The notes: generated by a model from the letters alone, not told the origin. A DNA stretch of 64,000 bases from Pseudomonas sp. URIL14HWK12:I12 (GCF_003097135.1 NZ_QEQL01000004.1:248001-312000), one strand, 5' to 3'; shown: positions 27,427-36,271, counted from the first letter of the stretch. Numbers and translations: made by a program.

Positions 27427-27762
27427 TCAAACCGGCATCTGCATGATGTCTTGGTACGCCTGAACCAGCTTGTTGCGTACCTGCGTCAGCGCCTGGAACG
27501 ACACACTGGCTTTCTGCGACGCAATCATCACATCGGTCAGGTCTACGCCTTGATTGCCGATTTCGAACGCATTGGACAACTGCTCGCTAGCCTTCTGGGT
27601 ATCGGCTACCTTGTTGACGGCACCGCTGAGCAAATCAGCGAAGCTGCTGCCGGCAGCCGGGGCCACAGCGTTCTGGGCGGCGGCCTTGGAGCTCCCCATC
27701 GCTTCCATCTGCATGGAGCGCATGTCCATTAGCAGACGATTGAATTCGATACCCGTGGTCAT
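27427..27762 (-). CDS. fliE: Flagellar hook-basal body protein FliE
   Basis: An 111-residue rod-adaptor protein joining the MS-ring to the rod. It has [17 protein letters not shown] and the conserved C-terminal helix [20 protein letters not shown]. It is the first gene of the fliEFGHIJ operon and lies about 60 bp downstream of an RpoN promoter. Confidence 0.95.
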   Translation of the reverse strand: MTTGIEFNRLLMDMRSMQMEAMGSSKAAAQNAVAPAAGSSFADLLSGAVNKVADTQKASEQLSNAFEIGNQGVDLTDVMIASQKASVSFQALTQVRNKLVQAYQDIMQMPV

Positions 27763-27821
27763 GCTCGATCTCCCGGCCTTGCAGAATATTGACGCTGAAA
27801 CAGTTCGTTATAGGTGAAGTA

Positions 27822-27835
27822 GCAAGAGCAATGCC
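27822..27835 (-). promoter_or_regulatory. RpoN (sigma-54) promoter of fliE operon
   Basis: The minus-strand sequence is TGGCATTGCTCTTGCT, with GG and GC separated by ten bases, close to TGGCACG-N4-TTGC. It lies about 60 bp before the fliE ATG. A 5-bp hairpin CGGCC-ACA-GGCCG sits just upstream at 27838-27850, after the fleR stop. This fits FleR- or FleQ-activated class II/III control. Confidence 0.75.
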
Positions 27836-27863
27836 AACGGCCACAGGCCGGTGGTTTTTCCCG

Positions 27864-29270
27864 CTAACTTGCGAAGAGCCAAGCGTCTACATCCAGCCCG
27901 GCATCGCGCATTTGCGCCAACTTGTAGCGCAATGTACGCGGGCTGATACCCAAACGTTCCGCTGCCTCCTTGCGCCGCCCACGCTCACTGCGCAGGGTCT
28001 GGATGATCACTTCGAATTCACGCCGCCTCAGATCGTCATCCAGTGCAGTGGCGCCCTCACTAGGGGTGACCGCCAAAGGCAGTGGCTGTTTCGACGCGCC
28101 CGACGGCTGGCCCGTCAATATTTCAACGCTGATGGGTGGCTGCGGTATGCCGGCGAGGCAGAAATCCTCGACGTTGATCACCCCACCCTGCTGCAGGATA
28201 AGCGCTCGCTGAATGGCGTTGTCCAACTCCCGCACATTGCCGGGCCAGGCATGGGCCTCAAGGCATTGCCGCGCAGAGGGCGAAAGCGTGACCTGGGCGT
28301 GTTGCATCTTGCCTGCATGGCGAGCCAGCAAACGTTCGGCCAACGGCAGAATATCGGCGCGACGTTCGCGCAGGGGCGCCCAGGCCAACGGGAAAACCGA
28401 CAGCCGGTAATAGAGGTCTTCACGAAACCGCCCGGCCGCCACTTCGCCTGCCAGGTCGCGGTTGGTCGTGGCAAGCACGCGGATGTCCAGGCTGATAGGC
28501 CGGCGCCCGCCAACCCGCTCGACCTCACGCTCCTGCAGCACCCGCAGCAGCTTGGCTTGCAGCCCCAACGGCATTTCGGAAATTTCGTCGAGCAACAGCG
28601 TGCCGCCATTGGCCTGCTCGAACTTGCCCGGCTGCGAGGCAATGGCGCCGGTAAACGACCCCTTCTCATGGCCGAACAGCGTAGCCTCCAGCATGTTGTC
28701 CGGAATCGCAGCGCAGTTGATGGCGATGAAGGGCTTGTGGGCACGCATCGACCGCTGATGAATGTAGCGCGCAAGCACTTCCTTCCCGGTGCCGGATTCA
28801 CCGGAGATCAGCACGGTCGACTCGCTCCTCGCTACCCGCGCTGCCAGGTCAAGCAAGCGCAGGCTGGCAGGCTCGCGAGCAATGGGCCCATCGTTGGCTG
28901 GCTCAGGCAAGTGCCCCAGGGCATGACGTGCCACCAGGGCAAGCAGCGCACCTGGCTCGAACGGTTTGACCAGATAGTCCACCGCCCCTTGGCGCATGGC
29001 ATCGACCGCTCGCTCCACTGCGCCGTGAGCGGTCATCAGCAGCACCGGCAGCTGTGGATGGCTGGCACGCAACCGTGCGAGCAACTGGTGGCCGTCCATG
29101 CCCGGCATGTTCACATCGCTGATCACCAGGTTGAAGGGCTCAAGGGCAGTGGCCTGGAGTGCAATCTCGGCACTGCCCACCGCCTCGAAGGCGTAACCGG
29201 CCAAGGTCAGCGTGTCGGCCAGCGCTTCACGAAGCGCGCGGTCATCTTCGACCAGCAGGATCTTCACCAC
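27864..29270 (-). CDS. fleR: Sigma-54-dependent flagellar response regulator FleR
   Basis: A 468-residue NtrC-type activator. The receiver domain has Asp52 in LVISDVNMPGMDG. The AAA+ domain has Walker A GESGTGKE, the sigma-54-contact loop GSFTGA (GAFTGA with Ser), and [20 protein letters not shown]. The C-terminal Fis-type helix-turn-helix contains EAAERLGISPRTLRYKL. Phosphorylated by FleS, it activates basal-body and hook operons with RpoN. It starts one base after the fleS stop. Confidence 0.95.
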   Translation of the reverse strand: MVKILLVEDDRALREALADTLTLAGYAFEAVGSAEIALQATALEPFNLVISDVNMPGMDGHQLLARLRASHPQLPVLLMTAHGAVERAVDAMRQGAVDYLVKPFEPGALLALVARHALGHLPEPANDGPIAREPASLRLLDLAARVARSESTVLISGESGTGKEVLARYIHQRSMRAHKPFIAINCAAIPDNMLEATLFGHEKGSFTGAIASQPGKFEQANGGTLLLDEISEMPLGLQAKLLRVLQEREVERVGGRRPISLDIRVLATTNRDLAGEVAAGRFREDLYYRLSVFPLAWAPLRERRADILPLAERLLARHAGKMQHAQVTLSPSARQCLEAHAWPGNVRELDNAIQRALILQQGGVINVEDFCLAGIPQPPISVEILTGQPSGASKQPLPLAVTPSEGATALDDDLRRREFEVIIQTLRSERGRRKEAAERLGISPRTLRYKLAQMRDAGLDVDAWLFAS

Positions 29271-29271
29271 G

Positions 29272-30453
29272 CTATACCTCCTCGGCCTGCAGCGGCAGCA
29301 TCAACAAGGCACAGGTGCCGCGCCCTGGGCGTGAGCGCAGTTGCAACTCGCCGCCATGGGCACGCGCCACCGCACCAACCACCGCCAGCCCCAGGCCAGT
29401 CCCAGTCGGCTTGGTCGTGAAGAAAGGCTCGCCCAAGCGAGCCAGGGTCTGGGTATCGATGCCAGTGCCCCGATCGCTGATCGCCAAGCGCAGCGTGCGC
29501 CCGCGTGCATAGAGGTGCACTTTGAGGCGGGCAGCCGGCCCGCTGGCCTGCAGCGCGTTTTCGATCAGGTTCAACACCACGCCCACCAGCGTGTCGCGAT
29601 TGCACAGCAGACGCTGGCCGCGCACATCACACTGCCAGCGAATCGCAACCCCCTCGGTGAGGGTGGCCGCCGCCCGGCGCAGCGCCATGAACAGGTCTGC
29701 GGGTGTGACCTGATCGTGCATGGGCAGCTCGCCGCGTGCGAAAACCAGCATGTCGCGCACTTGATGTTCAAGCTCGTGCAAACGCTCCTTCAAGCGGCCA
29801 GCAAAGCGTTGTTGGGTCTCCACGGGCAACGACTGCTCTTGCAGATGGCCGGCGTACAACATGGCAGCCGATAACGGTGTGCGAATCTGATGTGCCAGTG
29901 ATGCAACCATCCGTCCGAGCGACGAAAGCCGTTCGTGGCGGGCCAATTCGTCCTGCAGGCGGCGGGTTTCCGTCAAGTCGTTGAGAACGACCAATTGGCC
30001 GGGCTCACCTTCGAGCGAGCGCGTGGCGATGGACAGCCGGCGCCCATCACGCAGCGAAATCTCGTGCCCGTCGTCGTGGCGAGGGGCAAAGCACCGGTTG
30101 ATCACTTCACGCCAGCGTTCGCCTTTAAGCGGCCCGCCCAACATAGCGATGGCAGCCGGGTTGGCCTCGGCGACCTCCCCGTGCGCATCGAGCACGATCA
30201 CCCCGCCAGGCATCACATCCAGCACTGTCTGCAACCGGCTGGCCAGGCGCTCCTTCTCGGCGAGCTCCGCAAGCCTGCGCTGGCCGGCGTCTGCCAACTG
30301 ATCCTTCAACTCCCCTACCCGGCTTTCCAGCAGCTGGTAGGAGTCGCTCAATTGCGCGGACACCTGGCTGAACAGGGCGAAAGCCTGTTCAAGGTTCGGG
30401 TGGTCAAGGCCTTCGGCAGGCCCGGCGAATTCGGGAATGGCGACCTGGGACAT
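29272..30453 (-). CDS. fleS: Flagellar sensor histidine kinase FleS
   Basis: A 393-residue cytoplasmic kinase with no membrane helix. There is a PAS-like domain (about residues 75-165), the phosphoacceptor His188 in ASLAHQIRTPLSAA, and a HATPase domain with N-box LNLIENALQA, DRGTGI, and TGTGLGLAVV. The ATG at 30453 is preceded by GAGAGAG. The open frame extends 33 codons upstream, but those lie across the RpoN promoter and are not translated. It is the partner of FleR. Confidence 0.94.
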   Translation of the reverse strand: MSQVAIPEFAGPAEGLDHPNLEQAFALFSQVSAQLSDSYQLLESRVGELKDQLADAGQRRLAELAEKERLASRLQTVLDVMPGGVIVLDAHGEVAEANPAAIAMLGGPLKGERWREVINRCFAPRHDDGHEISLRDGRRLSIATRSLEGEPGQLVVLNDLTETRRLQDELARHERLSSLGRMVASLAHQIRTPLSAAMLYAGHLQEQSLPVETQQRFAGRLKERLHELEHQVRDMLVFARGELPMHDQVTPADLFMALRRAAATLTEGVAIRWQCDVRGQRLLCNRDTLVGVVLNLIENALQASGPAARLKVHLYARGRTLRLAISDRGTGIDTQTLARLGEPFFTTKPTGTGLGLAVVGAVARAHGGELQLRSRPGRGTCALLMLPLQAEEV

Positions 30454-30506
30454 CGTGCTCTCTCGGTGGCTGACCGTCAGGAAACGGTTTCGACGAGAGC
30501 AGGTTT

Positions 30507-30520
30507 GCAATTGACGTGCC
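30507..30520 (-). promoter_or_regulatory. RpoN (sigma-54) promoter of fleSR
   Basis: The minus-strand GGCACGTCAATTGC followed by A is a full match to GGCACG-N4-TTGC with the required GG-N10-GC. Transcription would start near 30495, giving a leader of about 40 bases before fleS. FleQ is the known activator of fleSR in Pseudomonas. Confidence 0.85.
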
Positions 30521-30566
30521 GGTTGCCGTAAGCGAAAGGTTACAAACTGCAAGCTACAAACTGAAA

Positions 30567-30628
30567 GTGGGAAGCCGGCTTACCCGGCGGCGCCCCCTTG
30601 CGCCTCGCCCGGCAAGCCGGCCTCCCAC
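30567..30628. repeat. Inverted REP-like pair downstream of fleQ
   Basis: GTGGGAAGCCGGCTTACCCGGC and, inverted about 20 bases on, GCCCGGCAAGCCGGCCTCCCAC form a long imperfect hairpin between fleQ and fleSR. It resembles degenerate Pseudomonas REP units arranged head to head, and could also act as the fleQ terminator. A second hairpin-forming GC stretch (CCGGCAGCGCCGG) lies at 30640-30652. Confidence 0.6.
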
Positions 30629-30659
30629 TGGAGCAAGTGCCGGCAGCGCCGGCCTTGTG

Positions 30660-32141
30660 TCAATCGTCGACGGCTTCGTCGCCATCGCCGCCCTGGCGGC
30701 TCATGCCGTACTTACGCATCTTCTCGACCAAGGTAGTGCGGCGAATACGCAAGCGCTCCGCAGCGCGAGCCACTACGCCATTGGCGTCGTCGAGCGCCTG
30801 CTGGATCAGGCCTTGCTCGAGCCCACCCAGGTAATCTTTCAGGTCAAGGCCTTCTGGCGGCAGCATGGCACTGGAAGCGAAATCCGGAGTGTGGCCGTTG
30901 ATCGCCACGCGCTCTTCGAGATCCGAACGCAGGCTGTCGACCAATTGCTCATCTTCGTCATCGACATAGCGAAACTTCTTCGGCAACTCTGCCACGCCGA
31001 TAACCCCGTACGGGTGCATGATCGCCATGCGCTCGACCAGGTTGGCCAGCTCGCGTACGTTGCCAGGCCAGCCGTGGCGGCACAGCGACATGATCGCAGC
31101 AGAGTTGAAGCGGATAGAGCCGCGCTTCTCGTGCTCCATGCGCGAGATCAGCTCGTTCATCAGCAAGGGGATGTCTTCCACGCGCTCGCGCAGCGGGGCC
31201 ATTTCGATGGGGAAGACATTCAGGCGGTAGTAAAGGTCTTCGCGGAAAGCACCGGTCTCGATCATGCTTTCGAGATTCTTGTGCGTCGCGGCGATGATGC
31301 GCACGTCGATGCTCTGGGTCTTGTTGCTGCCCACGCGCTCGAACGTGCGTTCCTGCAGCACACGCAGGAGCTTGACCTGCATCGGCAAAGGCATGTCACC
31401 GATTTCGTCGAGAAACAGAGTACCGCCATTGGCCAGCTCGAAGCGGCCGGCCCGGCTGGTGATAGCACCGGTGAATGCGCCCTTTTCATGCCCGAACAGC
31501 TCGCTTTCAAGCAGCTCGGCGGGAATTGCACCACAGTTGACTGGCACGAACGGCGCCTCGCGGCGCTTGGAATGATAATGCAGGTTTCGGGCGACCACTT
31601 CCTTGCCCGTGCCGGATTCGCCAAGGATCAGCACGCTGGCATCGGTGTCGGCGACCTGTTGCATCATCTGCCGAACATGCTGGATGGCGCGGCTTGTACC
31701 GACCAGGCTACGGAACAGGTTGGGCTCACGCTGGCGGCCGCGCTCACGGGCCTGGTCATACATCTCGCGGTACACCTGGGCACGGTGCAGGGAGTCGAGC
31801 AGCTTGGAGTAACTCGGCGGCATCTCCAGGCTCGACAGCACGCGGCGGCGAACGTCGTCAGGCAACTCTGGCGCAGTGCCTTCGCCCAGCAGCAGCACGG
31901 GCAGGAATTCATCCCACGCGGCGATGGTCTTGAGCAGCCCTGGCAGCTGGCCGGCCGTATGCACCTCGCCCACCAGCACGCACAACACCTCGCGACTGGA
32001 AGCCAGGCCTTCGACTACCGCCTGCCAGTCGCCACTGGCACAAGGCAGGTTGTCTTCGCCGAGGAAATTAAGAATGACCGCAAGGTCACGGCGCCGAACG
32101 CTGTCGTCATCGATCAGCAGGATCTTGGTTTCACGCCACAT
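30660..32141 (-). CDS. fleQ: Flagellar master regulator FleQ
   Basis: A 493-residue sigma-54 activator at the top of the flagellar hierarchy, which also binds c-di-GMP. The N-terminal FleQ domain is receiver-like but lacks a clear phosphoacceptor. The linker segment NLFRSLVG carries the Arg known for c-di-GMP binding. The AAA+ domain has [14 protein letters not shown] and [20 protein letters not shown]. The C-terminal helix-turn-helix contains [20 protein letters not shown]. It is monocistronic with its own sigma-70-type promoter. Confidence 0.96.
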   Translation of the reverse strand: MWRETKILLIDDDSVRRRDLAVILNFLGEDNLPCASGDWQAVVEGLASSREVLCVLVGEVHTAGQLPGLLKTIAAWDEFLPVLLLGEGTAPELPDDVRRRVLSSLEMPPSYSKLLDSLHRAQVYREMYDQARERGRQREPNLFRSLVGTSRAIQHVRQMMQQVADTDASVLILGESGTGKEVVARNLHYHSKRREAPFVPVNCGAIPAELLESELFGHEKGAFTGAITSRAGRFELANGGTLFLDEIGDMPLPMQVKLLRVLQERTFERVGSNKTQSIDVRIIAATHKNLESMIETGAFREDLYYRLNVFPIEMAPLRERVEDIPLLMNELISRMEHEKRGSIRFNSAAIMSLCRHGWPGNVRELANLVERMAIMHPYGVIGVAELPKKFRYVDDEDEQLVDSLRSDLEERVAINGHTPDFASSAMLPPEGLDLKDYLGGLEQGLIQQALDDANGVVARAAERLRIRRTTLVEKMRKYGMSRQGGDGDEAVDD

Positions 32142-32201
32142 GCAATAGCAACTTCCCTAGTCAACCAGATGCCCGGACGGGCGCACCGAAGTGGAGTGCA
32201 T

Positions 32202-32230
32202 TGTATAGCCACACCAGCTCAGAATGTGAA
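32202..32230 (-). promoter_or_regulatory. Sigma-70-type promoter of fleQ
   Basis: On the minus strand, TTCACA (32230-32225) is followed after 17 bases by TATACA (32207-32202), good -35 and -10 matches. This gives a leader of about 55 nt before the fleQ ATG. The leader contains a small GCCCG-TC-CGGGC hairpin (32171-32182). Confidence 0.65.
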
Positions 32231-32249
32231 ATTCGTCACTAGTAAAGTC

Positions 32250-32279
32250 AAAAAAAACGCCATAGTCAAATTTATGGCG
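32250..32279 (-). terminator. Intrinsic terminator downstream of fliT
   Basis: The minus-strand stem CGCCATA...TATGGCG (32279-32273 with 32264-32258) is followed by eight T residues. It is a classical Rho-independent terminator ending the fliD-fliS-fliT unit before the fleQ promoter. Confidence 0.9.
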
Positions 32280-32307
32280 CAAAAAAATTTACCACTAGGT
32301 CGTCAGA

Positions 32308-32634
32308 TCAACGAAACAGATTATAGACCTTAGACGCACTGCTTCCCTGGCGCATGTGAGTGATCTCGTCGACCACTTCCTGGCGCGCCTGGCGAGAGGC
32401 ATCGAGCAGATGGCGGTATACCCCAAGCAGGGCCTCCAGGCTCTGGCGAACCTCCGGCTGATGATCCGGGCCGGCCGACATCACCAGCTCCAGGTGCGAG
32501 CGGCATTCGATGTCCAGCGTACTGATGGCTTGCCAGTCCTGCACGGCCAGGGCATCCACCAGGGCCAGGCGGGTGGCATCGATCTTTTGAACGGCGCTCA
32601 TGCTGCTTACCTCATTCTTGTACGCGGCACTCAT
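32308..32634 (-). CDS. fliT: FliT/FleP-position flagellar protein
   Basis: A 108-residue helical protein from the ATG at 32634, eleven bases after the fliS stop (GAGGG ribosome site). A second ATG at 32601 (MSAVQKIDATRL) with GAGGT upstream is also possible and would give 97 residues. It has no strong motif. Its size, helical nature and place after fliS and before fleQ match the FliT-like gene (fleP locus in P. aeruginosa), a likely chaperone for FliD or regulator. Function is assigned by position. Confidence 0.65.
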   Translation of the reverse strand: MSAAYKNEVSSMSAVQKIDATRLALVDALAVQDWQAISTLDIECRSHLELVMSAGPDHQPEVRQSLEALLGVYRHLLDASRQARQEVVDEITHMRQGSSASKVYNLFR

Positions 32635-32644
32635 GGTGCAACCC

Positions 32645-33049
32645 TCACTGTGCAGCGCTGGTCGCTGCAGTGGGCGCGATGGCGTCCCAGCCGGTCTTGA
32701 CCGTCTGCAGTAGGCCCGACACCTCTTCAAGCATGGCCACGCTGGTCTTTACGTTGGCTTCGGCCAGGCGCTTCATCATGTAAGCATAGAGGCTATCCAG
32801 GCGCGCCAGTTCGGCGCCGCGGTTTTCCAGGTCAAGCCCTTCGCGCAAGCCGCCCACGATGTCGATGGCCTTGCCGATGGCGATGCCTTTGGCACCGACG
32901 TCCTGACGCTCGATGGCGCCCTTGGCCTGAGCGATTCGATCCAGGCCGCCTTCCATCAGCATCTGCACCAGGCGATGCGGGCTGGCTTCGGACGTCTGGG
33001 CGACACTGTTGACTTTCTGGTACTGGCGCAGCGCGCGCATCGGATTCAT
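32645..33049 (-). CDS. fliS: Flagellin export chaperone FliS
   Basis: A 134-residue FliS-family four-helix protein: RALRQYQKVNSVAQTSEASP, then HRLVQMLMEGGLDRIAQAKG and DSLYAYMMKRLAEANVK. It caps the flagellin C-terminus before export. The ATG at 33049 follows GAGGAGG by four bases; the open frame extends upstream but without family similarity. Confidence 0.93.
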   Translation of the reverse strand: MNPMRALRQYQKVNSVAQTSEASPHRLVQMLMEGGLDRIAQAKGAIERQDVGAKGIAIGKAIDIVGGLREGLDLENRGAELARLDSLYAYMMKRLAEANVKTSVAMLEEVSGLLQTVKTGWDAIAPTAATSAAQ

Positions 33050-33128
33050 ATGACCTCCTCGGGGTGCAGGGCCTATCGCTTGATACCTGTATCGGCCCTG
33101 CGTCAAAAACCTTTAGCCTTTCAAGCCG

Positions 33129-33162
33129 AAAGCCCGGCCCGAAGATTTCGGCGCCGGGCTTT
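33129..33162 (-). terminator. Hairpin between fliD and fliS
   Basis: A 10-bp perfect stem AAAGCCCGGC / GCCGGGCTTT with an inner CGAA...TTCG helix lies just after the fliD stop. The stem ends in AAA/TTT, with little T-run after it. It may be a partial terminator that sets fliS levels relative to fliD. Confidence 0.65.
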
Positions 33163-33179
33163 TGGCAGTGGAGCGCTGA

Positions 33180-34613
33180 TCAGCTGTTCTGCTTGTTCAT
33201 CGCATCGAACATCGACGTGATGCTGCTTGCTGTGGCCTTGAGCTGGCCGACAACGCTATCCATGTCGTTGTATTTCTTCGTCAGTGTTGCGGTCAGGGTC
33301 TCGACCCTGCGGTCCAGGGCCGCCTGCTGGTTATCCAGGTCAGTCTTGACCTTGTTCAGCGAGGTCGTGCGGGCATCGAGGATCCCCCCCGCCTGGCTGT
33401 AAGGCAGCATCGCGGCGCTCATGCGCGAAAGCAGGCCGTTGTTGCCGCTGAAGAAGTTCTGCACTTCACCGGCGAGCCCCTGGGTACCGACTGCCTTTGT
33501 GAACGTATCGCTGTTGAACTCAAGAGTACCGTCGGACTGAGTGGTCTTGATGCCCAGCTGCGACAACGCCGTGAGTTGGTCCCCTGCACCGCTGGACACC
33601 AACACGTTGCGCACGGTCGAAATCAGAGACCGGGCGGTGGCATCGTTGGTCAGAGCAGCCTTGACGGTGTAGTTGCCGTCGCTGTCCTGGCCTACGGCAG
33701 CGCTGAGCGTATTGACCGTACTGATCAGTGTGTTATAGGCGCTGACAAAACTCTGGATGCTGGTTTTCAAGCCATCGGTGTTGGTCGCTACAGCCACGGT
33801 CGCCGGCGTACTGACTGCGGCGCCTGCTGCGGTGGTCACCGCATTGAAGGTGAAGCTTAGGCCACTGATGGCGGTGTCGACCTGGTTACTGCTGCTGGTC
33901 ATTGCCAGGCCATCGATGGTGTATTTGGCATCTACTGCCTGGGCAGAGATATAACCTGCACCAGAGCTGCTGGTCTTCATGCTCTGGGTGCCGTCGATGG
34001 TCAGATCGGCGATGCCCGAAACGCTCAGGTCAGTGCCAGCCCCGGTGGTGGTCGAGCTGAGCACCAGCCGCGCGGCACCCGTAGAATCGGTAATGATGTT
34101 GGCGCTGAGGCCTTTGCTGGTCAGGTTGGTATTGATCGAATCACGTACATCCTGCAGCGTGGCATTGGCCGCCACATCCACTGTATAGGTATTGCTGCCC
34201 TGGCCAATGGTCAGTTGGCTCGCGGACGCGCCGCCAACCACCGCCGTTGCGCCGCCAGCAATCGATTTGCTTGCGACCTTCGACCCTGTGGCCAGTTGTG
34301 TAACGTCGATGGCATAACTGCCTGCTACCGCCGAGTTGCTGCCAGTGGCAGTGATCGCGGTGCTCGATGAGGTGGCGGCGTAACCGGTGAACGCAGGCTT
34401 GGTCTTGTCGCCGAGCGTCTGAATCGCCGTCTGAAACGAGGTCAACGCACTCTTGAGCTGTGCGATGCCCGAAATCGTGGTGGTGGTCTGTTTGGTCTGG
34501 TTGGTGATCTGCGTCTGCTTGGCGGATTTGTCGGAATTGACCAACGCTTCCACGATGCTGGCGATCTGCAAACCCGACCCGATACCCGTGGTCGAGGTGA
34601 TTGGACTTGCCAT
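33180..34613 (-). CDS. fliD: Flagellar filament cap protein FliD
   Basis: A 477-residue cap protein. The N-terminal coiled-coil domain (GIGSGLQIASIVEALVNSDKS) and C-terminal coiled-coil (LNKVKTDLDNQQAALDRRV and KKYNDMDSVVGQL) flank Ser/Thr-rich head domains with the INxG-like VINTN/NTNLTSKGL segment. It lies at the pole of the growing filament and may act as an adhesin. The gene is separated from flaG by a strong hairpin. Confidence 0.94.
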   Translation of the reverse strand: MASPITSTTGIGSGLQIASIVEALVNSDKSAKQTQITNQTKQTTTTISGIAQLKSALTSFQTAIQTLGDKTKPAFTGYAATSSSTAITATGSNSAVAGSYAIDVTQLATGSKVASKSIAGGATAVVGGASASQLTIGQGSNTYTVDVAANATLQDVRDSINTNLTSKGLSANIITDSTGAARLVLSSTTTGAGTDLSVSGIADLTIDGTQSMKTSSSGAGYISAQAVDAKYTIDGLAMTSSSNQVDTAISGLSFTFNAVTTAAGAAVSTPATVAVATNTDGLKTSIQSFVSAYNTLISTVNTLSAAVGQDSDGNYTVKAALTNDATARSLISTVRNVLVSSGAGDQLTALSQLGIKTTQSDGTLEFNSDTFTKAVGTQGLAGEVQNFFSGNNGLLSRMSAAMLPYSQAGGILDARTTSLNKVKTDLDNQQAALDRRVETLTATLTKKYNDMDSVVGQLKATASSITSMFDAMNKQNS

Positions 34614-34629
34614 GGTGAGGTACCTCTCT

Positions 34630-34674
34630 AAAAACCGCCGGCCCTGTGACGCTTTTCAGCGCCGCAAGGGCCGG
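34630..34674 (-). terminator. Intrinsic terminator between flaG and fliD
   Basis: The minus-strand stem CCGGCCCT...AGGGCCGG (34674-34667 with 34645-34638) is followed by CGG and five T residues. It should limit read-through from fliC-flaG into fliD. Confidence 0.75.
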
Positions 34675-34676
34675 AA

Positions 34677-34690
34677 ACAAGTTTCATGCC
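34677..34690 (-). promoter_or_regulatory. Weak sigma-54-like site upstream of fliD
   Basis: TGGCATGAAACTTGTT matches the RpoN consensus except for GT instead of GC at the -12 element. It sits just before the flaG-fliD terminator, so a transcript started here would begin inside the stem and avoid termination. The imperfect -12 makes this tentative. Confidence 0.35.
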
Positions 34691-34695
34691 AACGC

Positions 34696-35055
34696 TCAAG
34701 CCTTCGAGTCGAAGAGATTGAGCTTCGACTCCTTCAGGCTTTCGGCCAGCTTGAGCGCTTCTTCCGAGGGCAACTGGCGGATGACTTCGCCGGTTGAGCT
34801 GGCGATGACTTTCACCACCACATCACCGGTGCCTTCATCGATCGAAAAGTCCAGATTGCGCCGGGTGGCGTTCACGAACTGGTCGATCTGCTTGACCGCG
34901 TCGCTGACGGCCTCCTTGCTGGCAGGCTTGGCGGGCGGCTGCTTGGCCGAGTTGGCTGCATCGGTTGGGACATCTTTTCCTACCGGCCTTTCCACGGGCG
35001 GATTCGCCGCGCGAACCGAAGGAAGGGACGGGGTATTCGTCGCACTTATGTCCAT
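34696..35055 (-). CDS. flaG: FlaG-family flagellar protein
   Basis: A 119-residue protein. The N-terminal half is Pro/Ala/Lys-rich and likely disordered. The C-terminal FlaG domain is VKQIDQFVNATRRNLDFSID, then GDVVVKVIASSTGEVIRQLP with SEEALKLAE. FlaG affects filament length in Pseudomonas and Vibrio. It lies between fliC and fliD, the usual position. Confidence 0.93.
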   Translation of the reverse strand: MDISATNTPSLPSVRAANPPVERPVGKDVPTDAANSAKQPPAKPASKEAVSDAVKQIDQFVNATRRNLDFSIDEGTGDVVVKVIASSTGEVIRQLPSEEALKLAESLKESKLNLFDSKA

Positions 35056-35126
35056 ATCCGTAACCTCTCAACGCCAAAGGGAGAAGCACGCCGTAACGTA
35101 CCTCTCCCCCTTGGTGCCGGTTGCTA

Positions 35127-35978
35127 TTACTGCAGGAGTTTCAGAACGGCGTTCGGCAGCTGGTTGGCCTGAGCCAGTACTGCGGTCGAAGCCTGTTGCA
35201 GGGTTTGCTGTTTGGTCAGCTCAGCGGTCTCGGCAGCGAAGTCGGTGTCCTGTACGCGACCCAGTGCAGCGGAGGCGTTCTGGTTGACGTTCTGCAGGTT
35301 CGAGATGGTCGAGCTGAAGCGGTTTTGTGCAGCACCCAGGTCCGCACGGGTGGAGTTGATGGTCTTCAGTGCGGCGTCGATGGCGGTGATCGCGGCGTCG
35401 ACGTTGGTGTGTGCGGCGCTGTTGGACGAACCGGAGATCGAAACGCTACCGCTGGCAACGCTCAGGCTGGTGGCATCGAAGCCGCCGGTCAGCGAGAGGC
35501 TGATGTGGTCAGCGGAAGTGGTGTTCGAGCCAACCTGGAACTCCATGGTGCCAGCGGTGCCGTCGAGCAGGTTCTTGCCGTTGAGGTTGGTGCTCTTCGA
35601 GATACGGGTCAGTTCGTCCGACATCTGGCCGAATTCGGCGTTCAGAGCGGTACGGTCAGCAGTGCCGTTGGAGTCGTTGCGGGACTGAACAGCCAGTTCA
35701 CGCATACGTTGCAGAATGTTGGTCGACTCTTGCAGCGCGCCTTCAGCGGTCTGAGCGATCGAGATACCGTCGTTGGCGTTTTTGATCGCCATGGTCTGGC
35801 CTTTGATCTGGCTGGTCATGCGGGTAGCGATCTGCAGGCCAGCGGCGTCGTCTTTGGCGCTGTTGATTTTCAGGCCCGAAGACAGACGGGTCATCGAAGT
35901 CGACAGAGCGTCAGAAGACTTGCTCAGGTTTTTCTGAATTGCCAGGGAGGCGGTGTTGGTGTTTACGGTCAAAGCCAT
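35127..35978 (-). CDS. fliC: Short flagellin FliC
   Basis: A 283-residue flagellin. The N-terminal D0/D1 domain has [36 protein letters not shown], and the conserved [10 protein letters not shown] (about residues 89-98, the TLR5-recognition segment). The C-terminal D1/D0 ends in [20 protein letters not shown]. Only a short central segment remains (about residues 140-195), very rich in Ser and Thr. Compared with many Pseudomonas flagellins (400-700 residues) the surface domains D2/D3 are missing. Those Ser/Thr are the likely O-glycosylation sites for the adjacent island. A sigma-28-type promoter precedes it. Confidence 0.96.
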   Translation of the reverse strand: MALTVNTNTASLAIQKNLSKSSDALSTSMTRLSSGLKINSAKDDAAGLQIATRMTSQIKGQTMAIKNANDGISIAQTAEGALQESTNILQRMRELAVQSRNDSNGTADRTALNAEFGQMSDELTRISKSTNLNGKNLLDGTAGTMEFQVGSNTTSADHISLSLTGGFDATSLSVASGSVSISGSSNSAAHTNVDAAITAIDAALKTINSTRADLGAAQNRFSSTISNLQNVNQNASAALGRVQDTDFAAETAELTKQQTLQQASTAVLAQANQLPNAVLKLLQ

Positions 35979-36071
35979 GACGAAATTCCTCGTAGATGGG
36001 GATGCTGCTTCACTTTGGCTTCCGGCCCTGGCATGTCGCGCCGGGTGTGGCCTAGAGAACCTTCGTAATAG

Positions 36072-36098
36072 TTATCGTCGTATCCGGTGGTTGCTTGA
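36072..36098 (-). promoter_or_regulatory. Sigma-28 (FliA) promoter of fliC
   Basis: The minus strand shows TCAAG (36098-36094), 14 bases, then GACGATAA (36079-36072), close to the FliA pattern TCAAG/TAAA-N12-15-GCCGATAA. It lies about 95 bp before the fliC ATG. The rest of the 291-bp gap up to 36270 shows poly-T/A stretches but no gene. Confidence 0.75.
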
Positions 36099-36256
36099 GG
36101 GCTTTTGGCAATTTTTTTTGCTGGCCCTTATTTTCTTTCGAATCAACCACTTGGCAGCAGACCACAGCACCCGGAAAAAACCCGCCTGGCCATTTTGTGA
36201 ACCAGTTCCGTTTTTGCCTGGCCGCCTGCCGGCTGCCCCACGACGCGAGAAGGAAG

Positions 36257-36271
36257 AAGGCCCTAGGCCTT
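36257..36271 (-). terminator. Hairpin overlapping the end of the 86-residue gene
   Basis: AAGGCC-CTA-GGCCTT forms a 6-bp perfect stem that includes part of the stop codon of the upstream gene. The following minus-strand bases CTTCCTTCT are pyrimidine-rich. It probably ends the glycosylation operon before fliC. Confidence 0.55.

Noticed and set aside
30516..32333. 605-codon plus-strand open frame over fleQ
   Set aside because: It is the antisense of fleQ and would cross the fleQ promoter and terminator. It shows no protein-like motifs.
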